In this document: piece after piece, positions 12,053 through 23,377 of the stretch | Layout: each line of letters opens with the position of its first letter | Position numbering within the stretch: the first letter of the stretch is position 1 | Origin: Iris pallida | Taxonomy: Eukaryota > Streptophyta > Magnoliopsida > Asparagales > Iridaceae | Length of the DNA stretch: 64,000 bases | NCBI GenBank assembly: GCA_029216955.1 | Contig: JANAVB010002199.1 | Coordinates: forward strand, 17,866,053 to 17,930,052 | Direction of reading: 5' to 3' | Notes under the pieces: model-generated | Database searches by the model: none | What the model was told of the DNA's origin: nothing | The model's input: only the letters and a program-made list of their open reading frames with translations | Translations under genes and position numbers: made by a program

Positions 12053-13786
12053 CTCGAACTCTAACGGTCTTCGGTGACTATCGGCCCAATGCCGCTGCCT
12101 ATCCTGAGCCACCCGGAGTCTGTCTCTAATCAATCTGACCTTCTCGGCCGCATCCACAACCATCTCCAGCCCAAGAAGCGCCCGCTCGCCAACATCGTCC
12201 CAAGACAAAGGAGTACGGCATCTCCGTCCATATAGAGCCTCAAATGGTGACATCTCTATACTGGCCTGGTAGCTGTTGTTGTAAGCAAACTCTACCAGGT
12301 GAAGATGGTCCTCCCAAGAACCCCCGAGATCTAGCACACATGTGCGAAGCATATCCTCCAGAGTCTGGATGGTCCTCTCCGACTGCCCGTCTGTCTGAGG
12401 ATGATAAGCAGTACTAAACTTGAGCGAGGTGCCCAAGCTAGCCTGCAAACTCCTCCAGAAGTGGGAAGTGAATCGGCTATCCCGATCTGAAACTATGCTC
12501 ACCAGAACTCCGTGCAATCTCACAATCTGACGAACATACAGCTCAGCCAGCCTCTCCGTAGACAAACCCACTTTGAAAGGCAAAAAGTGGACCGATTTGG
12601 TCAATCTATCAACTATGACCCAAACTGCGTCCTTCCCTCCTAGCGACCGTGGAAGTCCAGATACAAAGTCCATGGTGATGTGCTCCCACTTCCACTCGGG
12701 AATGGATAGCGGCTGTAGCAATCCACCTGGTCTCTGCCTCTCGGCCTTAACCTGCTGACACACAAGACAACGAGATACAAACTGAGCTACCTCGCGCTTC
12801 ATGCCATACCACCATACGTGCTCTCTCAGGTCCCTATACATCTTGTTGGCTCCAGGATGCATAGAATACTGAGAGCGATGCGCCTCCTGAAGAACCTCCT
12901 CCCGAAGCTCTCCACGCGGAACGCACAGCCTAGTACCGTGCCGCAACGACCCGTCTTCGGCTAAAGAGAAATCGTCAAGCAAGCTCATCCTCACCTGCTC
13001 CCTGATGCTCCTCAGGGCAACATCATCATACTGCGCTGACCTGACTCTATCCATCAGCTCAGACTGAATCTGCAAACCCCATATCTTGATCTCCATGCCC
13101 GGAATGATGACCTCGATACCCAAACTATCCAGGTCGGCCAACAAGTAACGATCTGTCGTCAAGAACATAGCAACAGGATACCTGCTCAAGGCATCTGCAA
13201 CTACGTTGGCCTTCCCCGGATGGTACTGCAAGGATATATCGAAGTCCTTCATCAGCTCTAACCACCGCCTCTACCGCATGTTCAACTCCTTCTGAGTGAA
13301 CACGTACTTCAAGCTCTTGTGATCTGTGAAGATCTCAACTCGCTCTCCGTACAGGTAATGCTTCCACAACTTCAAAGCAAATATCACCGCGGCCAACTCC
13401 AGATCATGAGTAGGATAGTTCTTCTCATGAGGACGCAACTGCCTGGATGCATAGGCAATCACCTTCCCGTGCTGCTGAAGAACACACCCTAAACCCTTCC
13501 CGGAAGCATCGCTGAAGATCGAGAACCCTCCTGACCCAGATGGCAAAGTCAGGATCGGAGCTGAAGTCAACCTCCTCTTCAGCTCATCGAATGCAGCCTG
13601 ACACTCATCAGTCCAGACGAACTCCACGTCCTTCCTGGTGAGTCTAGTCATCGGCTCTGCAATCCTCGAGAAGTCCTGGACGAACTTCCGGTAATAACCA
13701 GCCAAACCCAGAAAGCTCCGAACCTCGGCAACTGAACTGGGCGTAGACCAAGACTGCACTGCCGAAATCTTCCTCTGGTCTACTGA
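12053..13786 (-). pseudogene. Element 1 pol remnant: RT end, RNase H, integrase
   Basis: A minus-strand pol fragment of a Ty3/gypsy chromovirus. From 13786: the end of the RT thumb/connection ([15 protein letters not shown]), RNase H ([11 protein letters not shown], then [14 protein letters not shown]), then integrase with the HHCC zinc region (HPGANKMYRDL, CLVCQQVKAE). The catalytic acids are in [23 protein letters not shown] and DGQSERTIQ. A TAG at 13271-13273 interrupts it just after FTQKELNMR, where element 3 has a glutamine (CAG to TAG). Gag, protease and most of RT are deleted: the fragment starts two bases after the end of LTR D. It is non-functional alone. Confidence 0.85.
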
Positions 13787-13788
13787 CG

Positions 13789-16354
13789 TGTCACGACCCG
13801 CACCCTTATGAGGGGCACGAGCACGTGGGTACGTCCAGCCTACGCCGTAGAATCGGCGGTAGAAACGCTGTATATAACGTCTGTAAATACCTACGACTAA
13901 CAGTTAAAATGTACCTGTACAGTATATACTCTCCGAATGGAGGTGACATATCAATACAGTCTCAATCACAGAATAAAACTAAGGTAGATAGCTCAGAGTA
14001 AAGACATATGATAGATGAAAGAGTAAACAAGTCCACAGTCTAATACAAGTCCAGATATATACATCACAGAGTATCAAAAATAGAATATAGAACTACAGTC
14101 TGATAAGCTAGCTGGATCGCAGTCCAGTCAAACCTAGCTAGCCTACACTACTCTGGAAGTACAAAATCTAGTGGCTCCACTATAAGGCCACGATCTAAGG
14201 CTACTCCATCTGACTCGAGCCCATAATAGGTCGAGCAGTCCGCATCGGAATCATCTGTAATATATCATAACGGTATCCTGTCAGGAAAATGAGCAAGTAC
14301 AAATACTAACAGCAGTTCCATGTGAATTGACAAGTTCTATAAGAGACAGTGTAATGAACTACAAGACAAAGATATGCGAAGACTTGGGAACCGTTCGGAA
14401 GTCGAGTCACAACCCTTAAACCAAACAAGGACCGGGGTTGTAACTCTTCTCCCGAGCAGAACTTAATCTCCAATCAAGGTACAATGTAAAGGCATGTAAA
14501 GCATGTGAGTAACTGTATATCATGCATGGTGAGAAGGTACTGAATGTAGACAGAACAGGATATATGACAGGAAAAGTAAACATAAAATGTGCCTCGAATA
14601 TTATAGCCTAATGTGATCGGTATGGGTCAAGTATCAGGCTTCCAGCCGACCGGCTACAAGTACGTGGACTCGGCCCGGCCGGGATGGTAAGCTATGGAGC
14701 AAGTAATAGCACAGGTCAGGCTATACCCATCGTGAGGTGAGGGTATAGCTATGATACAAGTAGTAACTCAAGGTGGGCATTGATCACACTATCTATAATA
14801 TTCCCCATTCCCCGAATAGTATACGGATCCGGACATAGCACGTCATGACGCGGGATTTCCAAAGAGGGGAGCAAGTCCTCTTCAGGAATCGGCGTCAATA
14901 CAAGTACGAGAATCAAGACTAAGCAAGTACCAGTATCCCAAGAAATCCAGGAATGATATCTCATGACAGGAATCCGACAATACTAGTCCGTGCACTATCG
15001 TGTCTGAGAATCAAGTAAGACACTACGACTGAATCGGATATAGCAAATATCAAGACAATAAAAAGTATCAGTGAATGTACTCGCCTGCTGTCCTGAGCTG
15101 TATGGTATATCAATGCTCAGAGCGGTATCAGAAGACCTAAATATGAGATACTGTAAGTTAATTTAGGTTTAAACAAGTTTAGGAATGATTTACAATGAAT
15201 GATATGCAATCTAGGTCAAACTAGGTCTCACTGAGTCACACTAAGTCCTGTCAATTCAATCTAGGTCAAATCAAGTTATATCAAGTCAATTTAAGCCTAA
15301 CCAAGTCAATCCTAGGTCATACCAGGCATCACGGGTCAAAACAAGTCGAAGAAAGTCAAACGGGATCAAGAGTTGGCCTACAGTTGACTTTTGGTCAACT
15401 GGTCAACTCTGGTCAACTCTAGGTCAAACTGGTCAAATGTTGACTAACAGTTGATTTTTGGTCAACTGGTCAACTCTAGTTTGGATTTGGTGAAATCTAG
15501 ACAAAGTGTTGACTCACGGTTGACTTTTGGGTAAAAAGTCAACTCTGGGTCAACCGAGCCAAAAATCGGCTCAAATATGACATTTGTGGGGTGTACCCAA
15601 CATGCCACCCAAGTTTCAAGTCAATCCGGCTACCCGAACTCCGATTCATTCTCAAACTCCTATTCTCCTTCTCATTCTCCTTCCTATTCTCCTTCCTCAT
15701 TCTCCTTCCCATTCTCCTTCCTATTCTCCTTCCTCATTCTCCTTCCCATTCTCCTTCTCATTCTCCTTCCTATTCTCCTTCCTCATTCTCCTTCCCATTC
15801 TCCTTCTCATTCTCCTTCCTATTCTCCTTCCTATTCTCCTTCCACATTCTCCTTCCCATTCTCCTTCTCATTCTCCTTCCTATTCTCCTTCTCATTCTCC
15901 TTCCTATTCTCCTTCCCATTCTCCTTCTCATTCTCCTTCTTATTCTCCTTCCTCATTCTCCTTCCCATTCTCCTTCTCATTCTCCTTCCTATTCTCCTTC
16001 CTCATTCTCCTTCCCATTCTCCTTCTCATTCTCCTTCCTATTCTCCTTCTCATTCTCCTTCCTATTCTCCTTCCTCATTCTCCTTCCTATTCTCCTTCCT
16101 CATTCTCCTTCCCATTCTCCTTCTCATTCTCCTTCCTATTCTCCTTCTCATTCTCCTTCCTATTCTCCTTCCTCATTCTCCTTCCCATTCTCCTTCCCAT
16201 TCTCCTTCCTCATTCTCCTTCCCATTCTCCTTCTCATTCTCCTTCCTATCTGACACATACATATCTATATATATATATACAGACACATACACACATATAT
16301 ATAAATACACACTCTCAACACCACTACCACTCTCCTCTACACACACAAATACAC

Positions 16355-16436
<82 letters not shown>

Positions 16437-16498
16437 AAAATGATAAATCCATAAATAATCCTTAAACTATATTTTAAGGAAACCTACAAAGGCTAGGG
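13789..16498 (-). mobile_element. Family 1 LTR, copy D: truncated 5' LTR of element 1
   Basis: Read on the minus strand, it ends CGTGACA at 13789. Only two leader bases (CG) remain before pol sequence, so the leader, gag, PR and most RT were lost in one internal deletion. Its right edge at 16498 breaks inside the U3 (minus-strand start CCCTAGCC), where LTR C continues for about 580 bp more. It contains the minisatellite (about 15656-16249), the TTGAC block and an expanded TA run. Confidence 0.85.
16358..16434. repeat. (TA)n microsatellite in LTR D
   Basis: About 77 bp of uninterrupted TA dinucleotides. In copies A and C the same spot holds only 8-20 bp of TA, so the tract expanded in this copy. 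Confidence 0.9.
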
Positions 16499-18528
16499 CC
16501 GCACCCTTATGAGGGGCACGAGCACGTGGGTACGTCCAGCCTACGCCGCAGAATCGGCGGTAGAACGCTGTATATAACGTCTGTAAATACCTACGACTAA
16601 CAGTTAAAATGTACCTGTACAGTATATACTCTCCGAATGGAGGTGACATATCAATACAGTCTCAATCACAGAATAAAACTAAGGTAGATAGCTCAGAGTA
16701 AAGACATATGATAGATGAAAGAGTAAACAAGTCCACAGTCTAATACAAGTCCAGATATATACATCACAGAGTATCAAAAATAGAATATAGAACTACAGTC
16801 TGATAAGCTAGCTGGATCGCAGTCCAGTCAAACCTAGCTAGCCTACACTACTCTGGAAGTACAAAATCTAGTGGCTCCACTATAAGGCCACGATCTAAGG
16901 CTACTCCATCTGACTCGAGCCCATAATAGGTCGAGCAGTCCGCATCGGAATCATCTGTAATATATCATAACGGTATTCTGTCAGAAAAATGAGCAAGTAC
17001 AAACACTAACAGCAGTTCCATGTGAATTGACAAGTTATATAAGAGACAGTGTAATGAACTACAAGACAAAGATATGCGAAGACTTGGGAACCGTTCGGAA
17101 GCCGAGTCACAACCCTTAAACCAAACAAGGACCGGGGTTGTAACTCTTCTCCCGAGCAGAACTTAATCTCCAATCAAGGTACAATGTAAAGGCATGTAAA
17201 GCATGTGAGTAACTGTATATCATGCATGGTGAGAAGGTACTGAATGTAGACAGAACAGGATATATGACAGAAAAAGTAAACATAAAATGTGCCTCGAACA
17301 TTATAGCCTAATGTGATCGGTATGGGTCAAGTATCAGGCTTCCAGCCGACCGGCTACAAGTACGTGGACTCGGCCCGGCCGGGATGGTAAGCTATGGAGC
17401 AAGTAGTAGCACAGGTCAGGCTATACCCATCGTGAGGTGAGGGTATAGCTATGATACAAGTAGTAACTCAAGGTGGGTATTGATCACACTATCTATAATA
17501 TTCCCCATTCCCCGAATAGTATACGGATCCGGACATAGCACGTCATGACGCGGGATTTCCAAAGAGGGGAGCAAGTCCTCTTCAGGAATCGGCGTCAATA
17601 CAAGTACGAGAATCAAGACTAAGCAAGTACCAGTATCCACCAAGAAATCCAGGAATGACATCTCATGACAGGAATCCGACAATACTAGTCCGTGCACTAT
17701 CGTGTCTGAGAATCAAGTAAGACACTACGACTGAATCGGATATAGCAAATATCAAGACAATGAAAACTATCAGTGAATGTACTCGCCTGCTGTCCTGAGC
17801 TGTATGGTATATCAATGCTCAGAGCGGTATCAGAAGACCTAAATATGAGATACTGTAAGTTAATTTAGGTTTAAACAAGTTTAGGAATGATTTACAATGA
17901 ATGATATGCAATCTAGGTCAAACTAGGTCTCACTGAGTCACACTAAGTCCTGTCAATTCAATCTAGGTCAAATCAAGTTATATCAAGTCAATCTAAGTCT
18001 AACCAAGTCAATCCTAGGTCATACCAGGCATCACGGGTCAAAACAAGTCGAAGAAAGTCAAACGGGATCAAGAGTTGGCCTACAGTTGACTTTTGGTCAA
18101 CTGGTCAACTCTGGTCAACTCTAGGTCAAACTGGTCAAATGTTGACTAACAGTTGACTTTTGGTCAACTGGTCAACTCTAGTTTGGATTTGGTGAAATCT
18201 AGACAAAGTGTTGACTCACGGTTGACTTTTGGGTAAAAAGTCAACTCTGGGTCAACCGAGCCAAAAATCGGCTCAAATATGACATTTGTGGGGTGTACCC
18301 AACATGCCACCCAAGTTTCAAGTCAATCCGGCTACCCGAACTCCGATTCATTCTCAAACTCCTATTCTCCTTTCCATTCTCCTTCCTATTCTCCTTCCCA
18401 TTCTCCTTCTCATTCTCCTTCCTATTCTCCTTCTCATTCTCCTTCCTCATTCTCCTTCCCATTCTCCTTCTCATTCTCCTTCCTATTCTCCTTCCTCATT
18501 CTCCTTCCCATTCTCCTTCCTATTCTCC
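16499..18528 (-). mobile_element. Family 1 LTR, copy E (truncated, fused to host gene)
   Basis: It starts at CCGCACCC, lacking the outermost eight or so bases of the LTR end, directly against copy D. It stops inside the minisatellite (18358-18528), where the polyphenol oxidase coding sequence begins. Because the break is inside the LTR, it is not a clean integration site. It points to a deletion or recombination after insertion. Confidence 0.8.
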
Positions 18529-19472
18529 GTTTCGACCGTCCCCGGCCCGTAGCACGCCCCGTCCTCTCCGGGCCGGAGCTTGCAGCCCATGAAGAGCTCC
18601 GGCTTGGGCGCGCCCGAGACCATGTGCTGGTACAGCAGGGCCAGGTTGATGGCAGCCTGCTTGGCTGCGGGTGGTTCGACGTAGCCCGTGTCGAGTTTAT
18701 CCGGGGTGTAGTCGATGGCTACAGGCGCAGGCGGCAGGTGGCGAGTAGCCCGCTTCTCGTCGTGCAGTTCTCCCTTCATGTAGATGTCCGGGATCGGCAT
18801 CCCGTCGGGGGAGTCGTAGTTCCAGTACGGGAGCGCGAAGGTGTCGTCGCCGATGAGCTTTCCCAGTATGCGCTCGTGGAAGTAGACGTAGAATCGGTGG
18901 AACGGGAAGAAGAGCCAGCTCCCGTGGACCATGAAAGGGACGTCGGCGTCGGCGGAGGCTTGATTGTAAGCGCCGTTGCAGTAGATGCAGTGTATTTGGG
19001 ACTGGCGATGCCAGCTGTGGGGGTGGTCGGGGGGAAGCCGCTTCATTATGGCCACCGCCTTGTTGTATTTGGCCAGGTACTCCTTGTCCAGCGCTAGACG
19101 ATGTGCGGGCCTGCGAATGCGGACGGGCGACGCCGACGACGGGCTCGGGAGCTGAAAGTCCGTTATGATCGGCTCTCCGGAGTCCGGCAACGCTGGGCAG
19201 CAGTTCAGCTCGTGGGAGCTTCTGTGCGGAGTGTCGGCGTTCTGCGACGACGTGGCATGGCATGTTGATAAGTTTGGGCTGAGGGGGATGCCATTGCCAC
19301 TCCCACTCATGTAGTAGTAGTAGTACTCTCTGCTGCTGCTGCTGCTTCTTGCAGGCTCTGCGTCGGTGGTGCTCTGCTTGTCCCTTGACCATCCCTTGAC
19401 TAATATTGCTTTGGAGGAGAGCTGGGAAAGGATTTGGTTTCTTCGGCTGCAGGCATGTCGATAAATTAAGAG
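18529..19472 (-). pseudogene. PPO: Polyphenol oxidase (catechol oxidase/tyrosinase family), 5' fragment
   Basis: Plant polyphenol oxidases oxidise o-diphenols to quinones in the thylakoid lumen with a paired-copper centre. Counting from the first ATG (19310), conserved NCC lies at 36-38. The CuA site has His107 in IHCIYC, thioether Cys111, and His129 and His138 in VHGSWLFFPFHR. FALPYWNYDSPDGMPIP follows at 158-174. The match continues to GPGTVE (245-250) and then runs into minisatellite-coded residues of LTR E. CuB, the DWL domain and the C-terminal domain are missing, so no active enzyme is possible. The frame is open upstream to a TGA at 19473-19475, with serine-rich transit-peptide-like sequence but no ATG before 19310. 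The true start may be lost or frameshifted near the CAG run at 19330-19345. Confidence 0.9.
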
Positions 19473-19501
19473 TCAAGAGCTGGAGAAGGATTTACAATGT
19501 T

Positions 19502-19521
19502 ACATATAAATATTTATATGT
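19502..19521. promoter_or_regulatory. Perfect palindrome with TATA boxes upstream of PPO
   Basis: ACATATAAATATTTATATGT is its own reverse complement and carries TATAAATA on both strands. It lies 190 bp upstream of the first PPO ATG on the minus strand, a reasonable place for the PPO TATA box. Function is inferred from position only. Confidence 0.4.
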
Positions 19522-19556
19522 AATATCAGCTCTAGTATGCATTGAGCTGCACCCCT

Positions 19557-19585
19557 AGAAAGAAAGAAAGAAAGAAAGAAAGAAG
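19557..19585. repeat. (GAAA)n microsatellite
   Basis: About seven GAAA units in the region upstream of the PPO fragment. Confidence 0.85.
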
Positions 19586-20002
19586 GAACAAAATCTAGAA
19601 CATTATTTAATACCCATGATGTTGGTGTTGGCTTTCTTGGGGAAGTAGTATCAGCACCAAAAGTAGACCAACCAAGAAAAGAACAAAGCACCATACGCTA
19701 CTGCTAGGCTTCATGACCAAAGATTTGAGGGGGAGAGAAAAGAAAAAATTGTGTGGAGTTGGCACCCTTTGGACCCTCTATATCATGTGTTGTTTTGTAC
19801 GACAACTACCACCGCAAATGTAAGAGCCGAACTAACAAAACACAACTACCACGTTTGACTTACAAGTGCTATTTGGTTCGTGAACGGACCAGTCCGTCCG
19901 CCACGTCGTCCTCCTCTATTGGCCGGGTCAATGACATGGGTGCGAAAAAGCATTTCCAGTTGATTTATATGTGCAAGCAGCTCTATCACGTCTCTCCTTT
20001 AA

Positions 20003-20450
20003 CACTGTGTTTGGGAACATTTGGGGGGAGGGAGAGGAAAATTTGAGGGGAAGGAAAATGGAGGGAAAGGAAAATGGAGGAAAGTTAATTTTCCCTTCCT
20101 TTGTTTGGATGGACAAAAAGTAGGGGAAAGAAAATTTTAAAAACAATTTTTTATTTGTTTATGGATATAGGTATAATTACTATTTCCTCCTTGGTATTCT
20201 CAAATGATGATTTAATTTTAACTTTTTGAGGGGTGGTGGGGTAAATTCACTCAAATTCCTCTCATCTCTCTCCATTTTCCTCCCACATTTGGGAGGAAAA
20301 TTTTTTGGTAGGACCCACCTACTTTTTCCTCTCAAATTTTCCTCCCCCATGTTCTCTCCCCATTTCCAAACACCATCATTTAAAATTTTCCTCTCACTTT
20401 CCCCTCAACTTTTTCCTTCCTCCCATTTTTCCCCCTTCCCAAACGGTACC
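20003..20450. mobile_element. Tourist-like MITE (PIF/Harbinger type)
   Basis: A 448-bp non-coding element with inverted ends: CACTGTGTTTGGGAACATTT on the left, and GGTACCGTTTGGGAAGGGGG as the reverse complement of the right end. The shared core GTTTGGGA is followed on both sides by purine-rich GGGAGG/GGAAAA sequence. TAA flanks both ends (20000-20002 and 20451-20453), the target-site duplication expected of PIF/Harbinger MITEs. It lies in the host flank upstream of the PPO fragment. Confidence 0.7.
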
Positions 20451-21094
20451 TAAGAGGGCCACTAGGCCATATGATTCTTCACAGCTAGTTTAGCAACATA
20501 ACCAACAAAATATTTCGATTGCGTGCAGCCTGAGCTAACCACTCGTTGGTCACACTAGACCTGGGACCGTGCCGACACAATTTTAGACGGACGGGCTGGG
20601 CCCAAGCCAGGCTGGGCCGGACTATTAATGACCATGCATTATTACGGACCGGCCCGTAAAAAATATTACGGGCCTAGGAATGTCCATGACTACCATGACT
20701 GCCTGGAGAAGAATCAAATAAAGCCTATAAAAAAAAAATTGTCTCCATATTTCTAAGACGCCTCTTCATCTCCTCTCTTCCACGAAAAATCTGGAAATAA
20801 AATAAAATAAAACACTTTTCCCCTTTCCACTTAGCATTTGTTAAGCTAATATCATCTATCTCTCAATCTCTAATAGTACCTTCTTTTTCTTTTTTGCTTC
20901 TTTTTGGCGACCAAACCTGAAGCGATTTCACGAGTCACAACAAGGAGTCTGATCCTTGGGGACTAGGGAGCTTCCTTGGCCCTTGAGTGATGTTCTTATT
21001 GACAATTATTTTATATAATTTTTTTATCCATGTATACAAATAATTTTATGATTTATTGCATTCAAAATAATTGTATATGATTCCTGAATCCATT
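20451..21094. other. Host intergenic DNA with a small hairpin
   Basis: No gene was recognised. A perfect 9-bp inverted repeat, GGCCCGTAA (20651) and TTACGGGCC (20666-20674), has a 6-nt loop and sits among several TGGGCC/GGCCCA motifs. The last five bases (CCATT, 21090-21094) should be the target-site duplication of element 3. Confidence 0.5.
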
Positions 21095-22375
21095 TGTCAC
21101 GACCCGCACCCTAGAGTAAGGGCACGAGAAGTGGGTACGTCCAGCCTACGCCGCAGTGTCGGCGGTAGAACGCTGTCCTAGGTCAATCATCTAACAATAT
21201 AAGGTACCTGTACAGTTTATACTCTCCGAGTGGAGGTAACATCACAACATATAGTCTCAATCACATCTAAGGTAGAAGAATGAAAGACAGAAGATAGATA
21301 GTAACTCAAAGAGAACCATAGCATAGATGAAATAAGTCTAAGTGTCTAGGATACATAACATCCAGAATGTCAACTCATAATACAATAAGTCTAAGAGTCT
21401 ATACATCTCCACATCTCAAAATACAACTCAGAATGTGAGACAAAATATAAATATAGAAAAGACTGCCTAGACTAAACTGGTCTAGACTACTGGAACAACA
21501 TCCTCAGCTGCAGGTGGATCCTGCTGAGGGTCCTCAATACAAGTGTCATCTAGTCCTGCTCCATAATAAGTAGTCACCCATGCCTCGTCCTCATCCTCTG
21601 TAATATTTTCAACAGGTCCAGTCAGGACAGGAACGAGCACAATACATCTCACGCAGTTCATATCAGGTTAGAAAATACGATACAGACAATAGAGTAAGAT
21701 ACATGAACTGCTGAAAGGAAATATACGCTGTAAAAGAGATAGCTGTAATAAAATATCTACTGTATATAGAGAACTGTAAGTGACTAGTGATGTAGAGCAC
21801 AAGATAGGCATGTGAATGGCTAGAATTTATACATGATTACACTACTGAGTTTGCACATGACTACTTTAGAATTATTCACATGTCCACTTCTACTCTCCCG
21901 TTTCCCCAATCAATACACAAGGATCTATACAAGTTACGTTATTATACATGATATCACATGGGACCCATGAAAGGGTGCACATGATAGTATACATGAGGGC
22001 TCAGTAAACATGAGAGTACATGATCACATGAGTGCACATGAATGATGGAAGCATAGGAGTACATGATGATAGTGAAACACACATAACATGAAGTACCCGA
22101 TGCTCCCGAGAGGGATAACATCTCATGTAAAGATCGATATAGTACCAATCCGTGTTACCAATGTGACAGCAACAAGTAAAGTAATCTAGAGCGAAAAGTA
22201 AAGCCTGAACAAGTATGAAACGGTCAGAGAATGTACTTGCCTGCTGTATGAATGTCTGTAGAGAATATGCTGTCTGATGAGAGGTGTCTGGCTCCTGATC
22301 AGAGCAACACAAGTCACAATGTGTTCTAAATAGTAAAAATGAAGTCTACTATGCATACTACATGATTCTAGGTTA

Positions 22376-22560
22376 AATTGGTCAAAAGTAAACTCTTGGT
22401 CAACTCTAAAGTCAAACTAGTCAAAGTTAGGTCAACACTAGTCAACTAGTTAGGGTTTTAGTCAAACTAGTCAAACTAGTTGTTTTAGGTCATTCCTAGT
22501 CATTTCTAGGTTAACTAGGTCACTTTTGACCTAAGGTTGACTTTGGTCAACCCTTAGTAA
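22376..22560 (-). promoter_or_regulatory. TTGAC (W-box core) cluster in element 3 LTR
   Basis: GTCAA or TTGAC occurs at least fifteen times in about 185 bp. This is the same kind of block as in family 1 LTRs, though the surrounding sequence is clearly different. Confidence 0.45.
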
Positions 22561-22672
22561 TCAAGGGTCAATAAGTAGGGTTTTGGACCATTAGGGCTAG
22601 CCCCAAGCCATAGGCTAATGATCTTGGCCATAGGCCATAGTCATAGGTTTCTATACAACCTATAACTAGAAG

Positions 22673-23035
<363 letters not shown>

Positions 23036-23377
23036 TCTATCTACCTACTACCCATATGTCAAAATAGGAATACTATATACAATACAAACCCACATACATA
23101 TATATATATATAATATCACTATATGAAAACTAATACAAATATATATATATCAATATATATATATATACCTATATATATATATATAAACTCATATATATAC
23201 TATATATATAGAGAGAGACATAGAGAGAGAGACAAAGGGTGAGAGACATAGAGAGAGGACAGTGAAAGAGAGGGGGTGATAGAAGTCTGGACATGGGGGG
23301 GAAGTGGTTCCAGAAATCTGGAACCAAAGAGCCCCAAACACACACACACACAATAACATATACATACTTATGTATAT

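Noticed and set aside
12053..13252. Element 1 integrase frame ending in SFSSCHVCCDCLLVVC as a natural C-terminus
   Set aside because: Those residues are intron translation. The splice sites and the match to element 3 show that the conserved C-terminal exon follows.
18529..19472. Functional polyphenol oxidase gene
   Set aside because: Only the CuA half is present and the frame ends in LTR sequence, so it is annotated as a fragment.
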